A stretch of 64,000 nt of DNA from Diphasiastrum complanatum (lineage: Eukaryota; Streptophyta; Lycopodiopsida; Lycopodiales; Lycopodiaceae), in assembly GCA_029204225.1 (NCBI GenBank), contig CM055099.1, forward strand, positions 47,180,542 through 47,244,541, read 5' to 3'. The notes below the pieces were generated by a model. That model did not search any database. It saw nothing but the letters and a program-made list of their open reading frames with translations, and was not told the DNA's origin. Both the position numbers and the translations under genes were made by a program. Positions 23,885 through 33,105 of this stretch are shown piece by piece (position 1 is the first letter of the stretch; every line of letters starts with the position of its first letter).

Positions 23885-24575
23885 GAATAAAAAAAGATTG
23901 TACAAGTTGGAGCACAACTTACTCATGAATAGTTTCAAGCGCTACGGACATTTATAAAGATCTCAAGAGAATTTCAACATCAGTTATTGAGCATATCATA
24001 CCCTTAATACCTGATGCAATTCCAAAAGTCACAAAGTTCTATCATTGTAATCCTAATGTTATGGATTTGGTAAAGAAAGAGTTACAGAGATTGCTAGCAG
24101 CCGACTTCATTTATGAGATTGAGCACACGGAATGGGTTTCACCAATTGTCATTGTTCTTAAGAAGAATGAAAAATTGAGAATTTATGTGAATCTCAAAGA
24201 TTTGAATAAAGTAACACGAAAGGATCACTTTCCGTTATCTTTTATTGAAAGCATTTTGGATCGCCTTGCTGGAGCAGAAGCTTACAATTTTTTGTGTGGA
24301 TTCAGTGGATAGATTGCACCTGCAGATCGTCATAAAACAGCTTTTGTGACAGAGTGGGGTACTTATGCTTATAAAGTAATGTCGTTTGGACTCTATAATG
24401 CACCTAGTTCATTTCAAAGAGTGATGCAATTTGCTTTCACAGATTATCTACATAAATTCTTTGAAATTTACTTGGATGACCTTGGAGTCCATAGCACAGA
24501 TATAGACCACCTAGATCGGTTGGAAAAAGTATTTGAACATTTTTGCAAGTACTAAATTTCCTTAAATCCAAATTT
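23885..24575 (+). pseudogene. Gypsy reverse transcriptase fragment (copy 1)
   Basis: Homologous at DNA level to 27410-28110. It reads a KKIVQVGAQLT linker, then LVKKELQRLLAADFIYEIEH, SPIVIVLKKNEKLRIYVNLK, a TGA and small deletion where copy 2 has GYNQVK, then EWGTYAYKVMSFGLYNAPSS and the catalytic YLDD of EIYLDDLGVHS. It stops abruptly near 24575, where minus-strand copia gag sequence begins. Non-functional. Confidence 0.92.
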
Positions 24576-24750
24576 CTCTTCTTGTATTTTTGGACCTCTT
24601 GAAGAACTTGAGGCTTTTCTTCAAGGCCAAGAACAATGTCCATCACATCTTGAAGTCTCAAGATGGACTCCATCCTCAACTTTCATATTAAATAATTGGA
24701 AGTGGACAATCTCTCACTTGATTCCAACAAGAATGAACCCATTGAAGCCA
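24576..24750 (-). pseudogene. Copia gag N-terminal fragment
   Basis: The minus strand reads MASMGSFLLESSERL, then a Trp-lacking equivalent of the NYxIWKxRME motif (SNYLI-stop-KLRMESILRL), then QDVMDIVLGLEEK and VQKYKKRN. This matches the start of the gag at 33.1 kb (NYAIWKVRMESLLVLQDL). It is cut by the gypsy junction near 24575. Confidence 0.8.
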
Positions 24751-25075
24751 TATAAAGTGAAATAACTCAAATGATGAACAAAAAATGTTGCTACTCTCTG
24801 ACTATAGGATCCAATAATGATATGCTACCACCTCCTATGCAAGATCTTGCAACAAATTGTGAGATAATTCTCACTAGCTCTACCAATCTCTCCAAAACTA
24901 GATCTACTTCACATCAAATGATGGAGTATCGGCAAAGTTAGGATCAAACATGCTTAGCACATGTGAAATACACTAAGAAACCAAATTTGACTCAAATACA
25001 ATGATATGGTATGAAACAAAATGGCTAAGATCTCAAAATAATGCCTAGATCTCAAATAGATGGAATCGACAAGCA
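24751..25075. other. Probable leader of the copia gag fragment
   Basis: No coding pattern. It lies upstream (minus strand) of the copia gag start and up to the truncated end of the minus-strand gypsy gag. Confidence 0.35.
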
Positions 25076-25079
25076 TTCG

Positions 25080-25790
25080 ACTGTGATTTAGGAACTTCTG
25101 CGCTAATACTTCTTTTGTGTTTGGCACCAACTTCAAGAACTCTCCCAACGTAATATTGATCTTACTAGACAAAATACTCATGAGGAGTTATGTCTGTGAC
25201 GCTTCCGGTTCAATCATCTTGAAGGGTTCTTCATGATGATGCAATTAAGCATTCATATCTGTATGTGGATTATTCGGTGGTTGCACTGGTGAAGAACGAA
25301 CTTCGACTGCTGCTCTAGTGGCTTCAAGCTCCTCTTCTTCTTGCAAATGTTTAATCCATTGCCTCATATCCTAATATCTCCTCTTTTTCAGCATGGAGAT
25401 TTGGATAGACTCTAGATGTCGTTGGTAAATCAGTTGATGGAGATTTGGATAGACTCTAGATGACGTTGGTGTATCAGCAGGTACTGGATCTGCTACTAGT
25501 TTTTTCTGCTTCTGAGCTCTGGTAACCACCATCAAAGGCACAATTGGTTCAGGTAGGATTTTTGGTCTTTGCTTGATTGTTATCAAATTTATAGGAGCTG
25601 TAGTCGGTGGTGGCTTCGGTCTTGCGAGACACTCCTTGTAGCAATGCCCATAGCCACAGTCATGACAGAATGGTACGAATTTGCCTTTGATTGGACATTT
25701 GGCAACTTTGTGATTTTCTCCACATGCAAAGCATCCAAGCGACGCTCTGGTCCAGTTTCTAGATGCTTGTTGTTGTGTGGCAGCATAAAT
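25080..25790 (-). pseudogene. Gypsy gag with two zinc knuckles, minus strand
   Basis: Near 25760-25630 the minus strand reads two CX2CX3HX4C knuckles, CFACGENHKVAKC and CHDCGYGHCYKEC, then a Pro-rich linker (ARPKPPPTTAPINL), a basic segment, and near 25180-25080 the block SSKINITLGEFLKLVPNTKE. The same block is on the plus strand at 25925. A tandem of about 60 bp (TTTGGATAGACTCTAGATG twice) lies near 25400-25470. Nucleocapsid-type knuckles bind the element's RNA. The fragment is oriented opposite to all pol pieces around it. Confidence 0.85.
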
Positions 25791-25909
25791 AACATACTAT
25801 TCTGAAGGACTACTATCATTACTATAATTCCATTACTCGATATCTCTGTAAGGTTCTGGTTCCATCAAATTAGCAAGAGGAGCAGATTGTGTCGGTGGGG
25901 CTAGTAAAG

Positions 25910-26340
25910 CTAATCTCATTGTCTAGTAGGATCAATATTTCATTGGGAGAGTTCCTAAAATTGGTGCCAAAAACAAAAGAAGTCTTAGCACAAAAGTTAG
26001 CTCAAGAAAAATTAGAAAACCATCAGGAGCCGCCTTTTTTGTGCTGGATTTGAAGAATCTAACGATGTACTCCATGTTGGAGCTGCTTGGAAAAGTGAAC
26101 AAAAGAATATCACTCTGCCGATACAACATAGACAATTTTCTAAAGAAGCAGCCGTGATAGATGGCGGTTCAGGAGTTAACCTGATTTCTACAAAGCTATG
26201 TACAAAATGGGGTCTTACAAAGATTAAGCCTGCTACTTTTGCTATTAAGCTAGCTGCTCAAATGACAGTTCGTCCACGAGGAATGGTGGAAGATATACCT
26301 GTCAGGATTGCAAGAGTATAATTCGTCATTACTTTTGTCG
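25910..26340 (+). pseudogene. Gypsy aspartic protease region
   Basis: The plus strand opens with the LGEFLKLVPKTKEVLAQKL block and later has the protease active site AVIDGGSGVNLIS (catalytic Asp codon at 26160), then KLAAQMTVRPRG. The DGGSG form is normal for one plant gypsy group. A TAA at about 26318 and frame changes before the active site break it. The frame continues into the long ORF at 26340. Confidence 0.87.
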
Positions 26341-27557
26341 TGATGGACTTACCAGAAGCACCAAATGTCTTAGAACGTCCATGGTTACGAGTTGCGCAAG
26401 TAATTCATAACTGGGGTACCAGAAAAATCACTTTTGAAAATCGTGAACATGCAGTTAAAGTTGATCCTACGACTTGGACTATCATGCCAGTGGTTCAAAA
26501 AGCAGATGATGATTCATCAACAACGGATCACACTTGTGATCGACCAGAGAAAAAATTGGGAGTTCACTACGATTCTCAAATGGATATCATCAATTGGAAC
26601 GAAGCTCTTGCAACAATTGATTGTACAACAAGATACATGTGTCAACAAGATATTCAATCAGAGATGAGCGAGATTTCCTTGTTAGATCAAACTTTGGATA
26701 CGCCAATCACGTTTTCACTAAATGTGCTGAATGTAGCCTGGATATCAACGGAACCTATACCAGATCCAATCGAGGATGATCTCATACCAGTGAGCCATGC
26801 CTTAACTTATGATGGCAATGCAGAACTTACGAATGAACAGATTCTACATCATATGGATCCGACCAGATTTGGAGTGCGTAATGTTCCTGATGAACCAACA
26901 ATCAAATTGCCCAAAGCAGTTATATTGAAGGAAGACAGGATCACAGGTTCGATGACGAAGAAACAAGCAAAGCAACATTATAATACGGTCCTGAAATGGG
27001 AAAATCTCCCTCAAAAGATCGATTCAAAGGAAGTGCCACGTCTATTGGATAAAGGCAAAAGAAAAGTCAAGATTAATTCTTCAAGTCAGATCTCCAGCAA
27101 GACATCATTGTCTAGGAATTTTTCACCTGTGAAGAAAGATTTATCATCCCGAAAGTCATCACCTCCACGATCAATTCCTGCTAAGAAGACTAAACGAAGA
27201 TCCAAGACAAGTCTTTTTGAAAAAGAACAAGCGAATGTAGTCCAGCATGATATGCCAGAGCATTTTGAACGTTATACATTGGATGATGTGGTTATCATGT
27301 TACCTAAAGCACATCGTGAACCTGAAGAACACATGCCAGAATCTAAAGAGGTTTACGATGGCCCAGCTAGGACGCAGCCAATGAATCTTGTAGAACCAGG
27401 AGAACCGAAAAAGATTGTACAAGTGGGATCACAACTTACTCCTGAACAATATCAAGCACTCCATTTGTTACGTATTAAGTATCAAGATTGCTTTGCATGG
27501 ACTTATCAAGATTTGAAGGTATTCCGACATCAGTTATTGAACATACCATACCTTTAG
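26340..27557 (+). CDS. Gypsy pol linker ORF (protease C-terminus to RT start), 405 aa
   Basis: Open frame with no stop. It starts MDLPEAPNVLERPWLRVAQV, the end of the protease domain, then a long variable linker with a Lys/Ser-rich basic stretch (residues about 235-300) and MDPTRFGVRNVPDEPTI-type conserved segments, and ends just as the RT begins (ALHLLRIKYQDCFAWTYQDL). A frameshift at about 27515 shifts RT into the next frame. The Met is not a natural start, since the same frame continues upstream past a TAA. An inverted fragment of the same linker is at 39.88-40.52 kb. Confidence 0.8.
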   Translation: MMDLPEAPNVLERPWLRVAQVIHNWGTRKITFENREHAVKVDPTTWTIMPVVQKADDDSSTTDHTCDRPEKKLGVHYDSQMDIINWNEALATIDCTTRYMCQQDIQSEMSEISLLDQTLDTPITFSLNVLNVAWISTEPIPDPIEDDLIPVSHALTYDGNAELTNEQILHHMDPTRFGVRNVPDEPTIKLPKAVILKEDRITGSMTKKQAKQHYNTVLKWENLPQKIDSKEVPRLLDKGKRKVKINSSSQISSKTSLSRNFSPVKKDLSSRKSSPPRSIPAKKTKRRSKTSLFEKEQANVVQHDMPEHFERYTLDDVVIMLPKAHREPEEHMPESKEVYDGPARTQPMNLVEPGEPKKIVQVGSQLTPEQYQALHLLRIKYQDCFAWTYQDLKVFRHQLLNIPYL

Positions 27558-28768
27558 TACCTGATGCAGTACCAAAGGTTACAAAGTTCTATCGCTGTAA
27601 TCCTAATGTGGCAGATCTAATAAAGAAAGAACTTCAGAGATTGCTTGATGCCGATTTCATTTATGAGATCGAGCATATCGAATGGATTTCACCGATTGTC
27701 ATTGTTCCTAAGAAAAATGAGAAATTGCGAATCTGTGTGAATCTCAAAGCATTGAATAAAGTGACATGAAAGTATCACTTTTTGTTACCTTTTACTGAAA
27801 GCATTTTGGATTGCCTTGCTGGAGCGGAAGCTTATAGTTTTCTGGATGGATTTAGTGGTTACAACCAGGTTAAGATTGCACCCGCCGATCGCCACAAAAC
27901 TACTTTTGCAACAGAATGGGGCACCTATGCTTACAAAGTAATGTCGTTTGGACTCTGTAATGCACCAAGTTTATTCCAAAGAGTAATGCAATTTGCTTTT
28001 AAAGATTATCTGCAAAAATTTCTTGAAATTTACTTGGATGACTTGGGAGTTCATAGTACAGATACAGACCACCTGGATCAATTGGAGAAAGTCTTTGAAA
28101 GATGCTGCAAATATCAGATTTCTCTAAATTCAAAAAAATGTCAGATATGGGTTTCTCACGGAGTGGTGCTTGGACATGTGATATCAAGACATGGTATTGC
28201 CACCGATTATTCTAAGATCAAAGTTATTGTGGAATTGCCACCACGAGCAACAATTCGAGGAGTTTATGTGTTTATGGGTCATGCGAACTACTATCGAATT
28301 TTTATTATTTTCTTTGCGGATTTAGCACGACCTGGTCCTATTCATCCCACTACGCAAGGATCTCAGGCCCGATACATTATCGTCGCAACTGATTATATGA
28401 CCAAGTGGGTTGAAGCCAAAGCTGTCAAAGTGGCTGATGCAAAATCTACGGCCAAGTTTCTATATGAAAATATTATAATCAGATTTGGATGTCCGATCGA
28501 AATTGTCAATGATCGAGGTACACACTTTGTTAATCAAACAATAAAGTATTTACTGGAAGATTTTTTTGTTATACATAGATTTAGTACTCCCTATTATTCC
28601 AGAGGGAATGGCCAAGTTGAATCTTCCAATAAGATTCTCTGCGCCATTATGACAAAGACAGTTGAAGCAAGTCGGTCTAATTGGGAACATAAACTGTATG
28701 CAACACTATGGGCATTCAGAACCGCTTACAAAAATCACCAGATGGCTACTTCTGTTGTTGGAGTTTGA
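27515..28768 (+). pseudogene. Gypsy reverse transcriptase fused in frame to an integrase core
   Basis: RT reads GIPTSVIEHTIPLVPDAVPK, then DADFIYEIEH, one TGA at 27767 where RKDHF would be expected, then GAEAYSFLDGFSGYNQVK, FGLCNAPSLFQRVMQF and the catalytic YLDD (28031-28042). From 27782 the frame is open for 328 codons. After ANYYRIFIIFFADLARP the frame passes directly (near 28334) into an integrase core: GPIHPTTQGSQARYIIVATD, NDRGTHF and GNGQVESSNK, giving D, D35, E. This module ends at FRTAYK (about 28732), then RNase H tail sequence follows in another frame. RNase H body and zinc finger are missing between the two. Confidence 0.92.
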
Positions 28769-28910
28769 TTTTTTGATAACAGTTCGCAAGGGAAAACAAC
28801 ATTACATGGCCGATCACGTGTCACGAATCAAAGAGAAGGAGATTGCGAACCAACTCGACGATGAGCTGGCAGATGTTGTCTTATTTTATGTGGACACAGT
28901 ACCAGAATGA
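28733..28910 (+). pseudogene. Gypsy RNase H C-terminal piece
   Basis: Reads ITRWLLLLLEFDFLITVRKG and HYMADHVSRIKEKEI, the usual end of the gypsy RNase H domain and linker, ending at VDTVPE and a stop. It lies directly after the displaced integrase core, so only the last third of RNase H is here. Confidence 0.88.
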
Positions 28911-28919
28911 GTGGCCGAC

Positions 28920-29335
28920 ATTGTCGAATATCTAATGTGGGGCCAACCAGACAAATCTTTACCAAAGGCGGAACAGTGGAATTGATCTTAAAGGCTAGAC
29001 CTTATCAGTTGATTGCTGGCCAGTTGTATCGAAGAGGTCCAGATGGAATTCTTCTGTGGTGTATTCTTCCTCATGAGGCCACTCAAATCGTTTCGCTTTC
29101 ACATGAAGGTATGGGTGAGGGTCATTTTGCATCTGACATTACAGTTTGCAAGATCCTGCAATCAGGATGTTGGTGGCCAACGATTCATAAGGATATGGAG
29201 AAATACTTGAAAAAGTGCGATGTGTGCCAAAGGGCAAGGAGACCAACGAGATTGAATTACGACTTACTACACCCGGTCTTAGTCCAAGCACCATTCGAAA
29301 AGTGGGAATTGGATTACATCGGTCTACCTGAGAGT
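28920..29335 (+). pseudogene. Gypsy integrase zinc-binding (H2C2) domain
   Basis: Reads LILKARPYQLIAGQLYRRGP, then HEGMGEGH with the two His, then WWPTIHKDMEKYLKKCDVCQ with the two Cys, and EKWELDYIGL, the usual lead-in to the catalytic core. The frame stops at about 29341, where the first part of the core is missing. Confidence 0.92.
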
Positions 29336-30080
29336 AGCTGATGCTAGGACCACTGCCAAGTTCCTTTATGAAAATATCATTATATGCTTCGGATGCCCGA
29401 TGGAGATAGTCAGCGATCACGGAAGCCATTTCATCAACGAGACCATCAAGGTCCTGTTGGAGGAATTCTTCGTGATCCACAGAACCAGTACGCCTTATTA
29501 TCCTCGTGGTAATGGGCAAGCAGAATCATCTAATAAGATCCTTTGTAGCATGCTCACGAAAACAGCTGAAGCTAGCAGATCGGATTGGGAACATAAGTTG
29601 CATGCTGCACTGTGGGCATTCAGGACAGCATATAAAGGAAGCAGTGATTAAACACCCTTCCAATTGGTATATGGTCAGGATGTTGTAATGCCAGTAAATT
29701 TTTTAGTTCCTTCATTAAGGATTGCCACCACGTAACGTCTTAATGAGTCCAAATCTCTACAACTACGCCACGAAGCTCTACATAAACTCTGTGAAACACG
29801 CTTACTAGCTGTGCACGCATTGGTAGCTGAAAAGAAAAGACGCAAGGCATGGCATGATCTCAGGTTACAAAAGAAGGATCTTCGCTCTGGAGATCTGGTC
29901 CTAATGTATAAAACCAAGGTGATCAAGGGAAAGTTAAAACTCACAAGCGAAGGTCCTTATAGGATCAAGGAAATTCTTAATCATGGAAAAGCTAGATGGG
30001 ACACCATACGATACACCCATCAACGGTAGCCGGTTGCACAAGTACTAGCCACCACAGTAAGGCAGATCCAGATTGGGGGT
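29336..30080 (+). pseudogene. Gypsy integrase core (second half) and C-terminal region
   Basis: Reads VADARTTAKFLYENIIICFG, SDHGSHFINETIK (second catalytic Asp), the NGQAESSNKIL Glu, then FRTAYKGSSD-stop. After that come the C-terminal parts TPFQLVYGQDVVMPV, ETRLLAVHALVAEKKRRKAW, DLVLMYKTKVIKGK and GPYRIKEILN. The first catalytic Asp segment is absent. It overlaps in content with the displaced core at 28334-28732 but differs at about one residue in five, so the two cores came from different copies. Confidence 0.92.
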
Positions 30081-30620
30081 GACATGTTACAAAAAGCTAT
30101 TTTGCTAAGCCATCACTGCTAGATCTAAGAAGATCAAGCCAAATCAAGCTAGATCCATCAAGATTCCGCCAGATCTGTCAAGATCGGGAAAATCCATCAG
30201 AATCCAAGAAGGATCCAGATCCAGGTAGGATCAAGAAGGAAGCAGATCATCAGATTGACTGATGGATCTGCTACCAAGTATCCATCAGAATTTTCAAAGA
30301 ACTACCAATAGTCAGATCAAGTCTGCATGAAGCTGATTACCAATTTACAAAAGTAAAAAATCAGAAAATCTCGAGATCTCATCAAAAACACTCAAAAAGA
30401 GCACTTTTTTATTTTATTTTTTGAGATCCCCTGGGAGATAGCTTTTGAAACTTGGACAATCACCAGATCTAACCGAGGTGCATCCATGAAAATCTCTGCA
30501 AGAGTTCCTGATAGAGAAATCACCATTTTTTAGTGTGTGCGAGGGTCCCCAGAAGCTGAATTTTCAGAACCCTCATAGAGCATGAAGATTAACTTACCAA
30601 TTTTTGAAAGGTGCCTAAAT
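30081..30620 (+). mobile_element. Probable 3' LTR start of the gypsy element, GATC-rich
   Basis: Begins after a purine-rich ATTGGGGGTGACA with TGTTACAAAAAGC. Between about 30110 and 30285 the motif GATC occurs roughly a dozen times in AAGATCAAG or AGATCC contexts. No partner LTR was found, so the call rests on position after pol only. Confidence 0.45.
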
Positions 30621-30659
30621 AGAATCAGAGCAGTAAAATTAGCCTGCCTACATGGTCTG

Positions 30660-31269
30660 ATCTTGAAAATCCAATCACAGGGCAAGAGATCACTTCCTGC
30701 GAGAGTTGAACCCTCGCAGACAATCCACCTAACTCTTCATAGGCTAGAAGATTTTTTCGTGTAGCTATACTTGTCACAAACATCTGATGTGACTCACTCA
30801 AATTATTCGATGTCAATTGCACGATCTCACGATCTTGAACTTGCTCTCCAACTGCTGCTAATTAGTCACACATATCTTTGATCTTTAGTAGGTGATCAAC
30901 AATAGTTGCACCATCATCCATCTACAATGTATGCAGGTTCGTCTTCAGGAATGGCACTTGAGATGTATTTGTGGTCTCAAACAATGCCTTCAATGTATCC
31001 CATGCTTCTTTTGGTCCTTTTGAATCTGAAATACAGGGAATAACTGCATCTCTAACTGATAAGTTGATGACATTTTGTGCTTTCCGTTTTCTCCCGTCAA
31101 ATGTCCACTCATCTTCTTTAATCACTGTACTTGTCTCTTCACTTGTCACGATCTCCCATAGCTCCTTTTTCATCAAAATGTTTTTCAGTTTGAATTTCCA
31201 AACTGCATAGTTGCCGACTCCTTCCAATTTGCTTGACTCATTAAGGACACTCTCACTTAGAGTTATCAT
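30660..31269 (-). pseudogene. Copia gag fragment (UBN2 type)
   Basis: The frame starts at an ATG at 31269 and reads LEGVGNYAVWKFKLKNILMK, CISDSKGPKEAWDTLKALFE and LKTNLHTL-stop. It then continues through one more stop as MDDGATIVDHLLKIKDMCD and VQLTSNNLSESHQMFV. These are the usual gag blocks of plant copia elements, before the zinc knuckle, which is missing. The ATG at 31269 looks genuine. No primer-binding site was found upstream. Confidence 0.88.
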
Positions 31270-31340
31270 TACTAGGTAGATGAGTCCGGATCAAGAAATT
31301 TATCACACCATAGAACTATTTTTTTTTTGTTGTACACTTG

Positions 31341-31612
31341 ATATTGGTACACCACGCGATATCGGACTAGAGAGCGGATGCACGACTTCTCATGATTCTC
31401 TTTAGCTAGCACACGTGGATCCGATATTGGTACGAACATGTGATATCAGACTGGAGCGCAGATGTACGACTGCTTGGGATTCTCTTTGGCTCACACGCGT
31501 GGATCCGATATTGTATGGACATGCGATATTGGACTAGAGTGTGGATGTACGACTGATCAGAATTCTCTCTAGCTTGCATGCTTGGATCCGATATCGGTAT
31601 GGATATGAAAAG
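31341..31612. repeat. Minisatellite, about 3.5 units of roughly 80-85 bp
   Basis: Units share GATATTGGTAC, CGATATCGGACTAGAG, GGATGTACGACTG and ATTCTCTTTAGC..CACACG..GGATCC. Copies differ by several substitutions. It sits between the copia gag fragment and the complete LTR element. Confidence 0.9.
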
Positions 31613-31623
31613 TAGAGATAATA

Positions 31624-32324
31624 TGTGAAGAATTGCCAAAAATTGGCAAATCTAGCTTGATCAAAAACCATGTAGAATAGTGTAAATTGTGTACACAAGT
31701 GGGTCCCACACATGTGAGGCCATGATGCCATGTGGGAAACCCATCCTAATGTAGGTTAGGTCAAGTCAAGAGAGTTGGTCATGTCTATTTGGTGGTCATC
31801 CCTACTTTATAGGACCTACACCTAAGTTTAAGGTGAAAATTTGACCAACTAGCTACCTACCAAGCATAACTCTAGGAAATAGACTAGGGTTTCATTTTAG
31901 ATCAAGGAGAGTGAGTTAACTTCCTTATTACATGTTGGAAATCCACCTAACTTCAAGAAGGAAGTCGTATTTGGTATGTATTCCCTCTCTCCATAGTGAG
32001 AAGGTAGAAAACTTTAGGAGCTCATTGGCAATCTCAAGCTAGTTCACTATGTACATTGAGTTTTTGTGATCCAAATGAAACCAAATCAATTTCTACTTGT
32101 TTCTCAGGTTGAAGTCCATACTACAGCCTGTAGTATACACGTGTGGGCTCGGATTTCAATGTTGATCAATGCTTTTGATTGTTAATGCTTGTTGTTTGTC
32201 AAATTGCCAATCTAGATCAACTTTTTTGTGTCTAGTTTTTTGATAGATTGTTAAGCAAGCATCCAATCACTATTGTGGATCTTTTGTAGATCCATTTATG
32301 GTCCTAAAGTACAGTACTTTCACA
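31624..32324 (+). mobile_element. 5' LTR of the gag-protease element
   Basis: Starts TGTGAAGAATTGCC, ends GTACAGTACTTTCACA. It carries CACACATGTGAGG and ACACGTGTGGGC E-box/G-box-like palindromes. Confidence 0.96.
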
Positions 32325-32336
32325 TGGTATCAGAGC
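32325..32336 (+). promoter_or_regulatory. Primer-binding site, initiator-Met type
   Basis: TGGTATCAGAGC directly next to the LTR end, with no spacer base. Confidence 0.93.
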
Positions 32337-32749
32337 CAAGTACAAGAGCATAAGCCATTGATCTAATGCAAATCCATTTTTAGCAAGTTCTGGTGCTAAA
32401 AACTAGTATTGAGAGGGCAAGCTAGAATCTTGATTTTGGTGAGGAGATTTGATCCCAAACTTGGTAGGGGTCCAAATCCGTACTATCCACATGTGTGGGC
32501 ACCTCTGAACCTACATTTAATGCATGGTATTCATTTGATCCAAAGAAATTCAATTTGTGAGCTTTTGATGTAATTTTTGGTGGAAATCTTAGGATAAGCT
32601 ACCAAGATTGAGTACCATTGATTAGATTTGACTTAGGATCATGAGATCTAATTAATCTAGGCTGAGATCGGGTCCTCTAAACTTGTTTTACAGGTCTTGA
32701 AAGTACATCAAAAAGTGTGAAAGAGATTAAGTCATTTTTTTGTCCAAAA

Positions 32750-33100
32750 AAAGCCAAAATTGGCAAGATTAGATTGTAAGTAGATTTCACATCATCTTAT
32801 CTTCATTCCAACTTTGTGAGGGAGTGCTAGAACTGAGATTTTAAGTCCATTTGTTGGATTAGAAATCTAATTTGAGTGAAAAACTACAAGAGAGAGACCT
32901 TAGTGAGTTTCTAGAGACAATCAAATCCATTTCTTGGCAAGATTTGTTTGAAAGTAGTTTTTACTTCATCTTATCTTCATTCCAGTTTTGTGAGGGAGTG
33001 ATAGAACTGTGATTATAAGTCCATTTGTTGGATTAGAAATCAAATTTGAGTGAAACACTGCAAGTGTGAGACCTTTGTGAGTTTCAAGTCAATCAAATCT
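32750..33100 (+). repeat. Leader duplication of about 175 bp
   Basis: Two similar segments, from about 32765 and 32938, share CTTATCTTCATTCCA, TTTGTGAGGGAGTG and GTCCATTTGTTGGATTAGAA. This is an internal tandem duplication of the untranslated leader just before the gag ATG. Confidence 0.88.
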
Positions 33101-33105
33101 ATTTC

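Noticed and set aside
25569-25819. Plus-strand 78-codon frame
   Set aside because: It is opposite the two zinc knuckles of the minus-strand gag.
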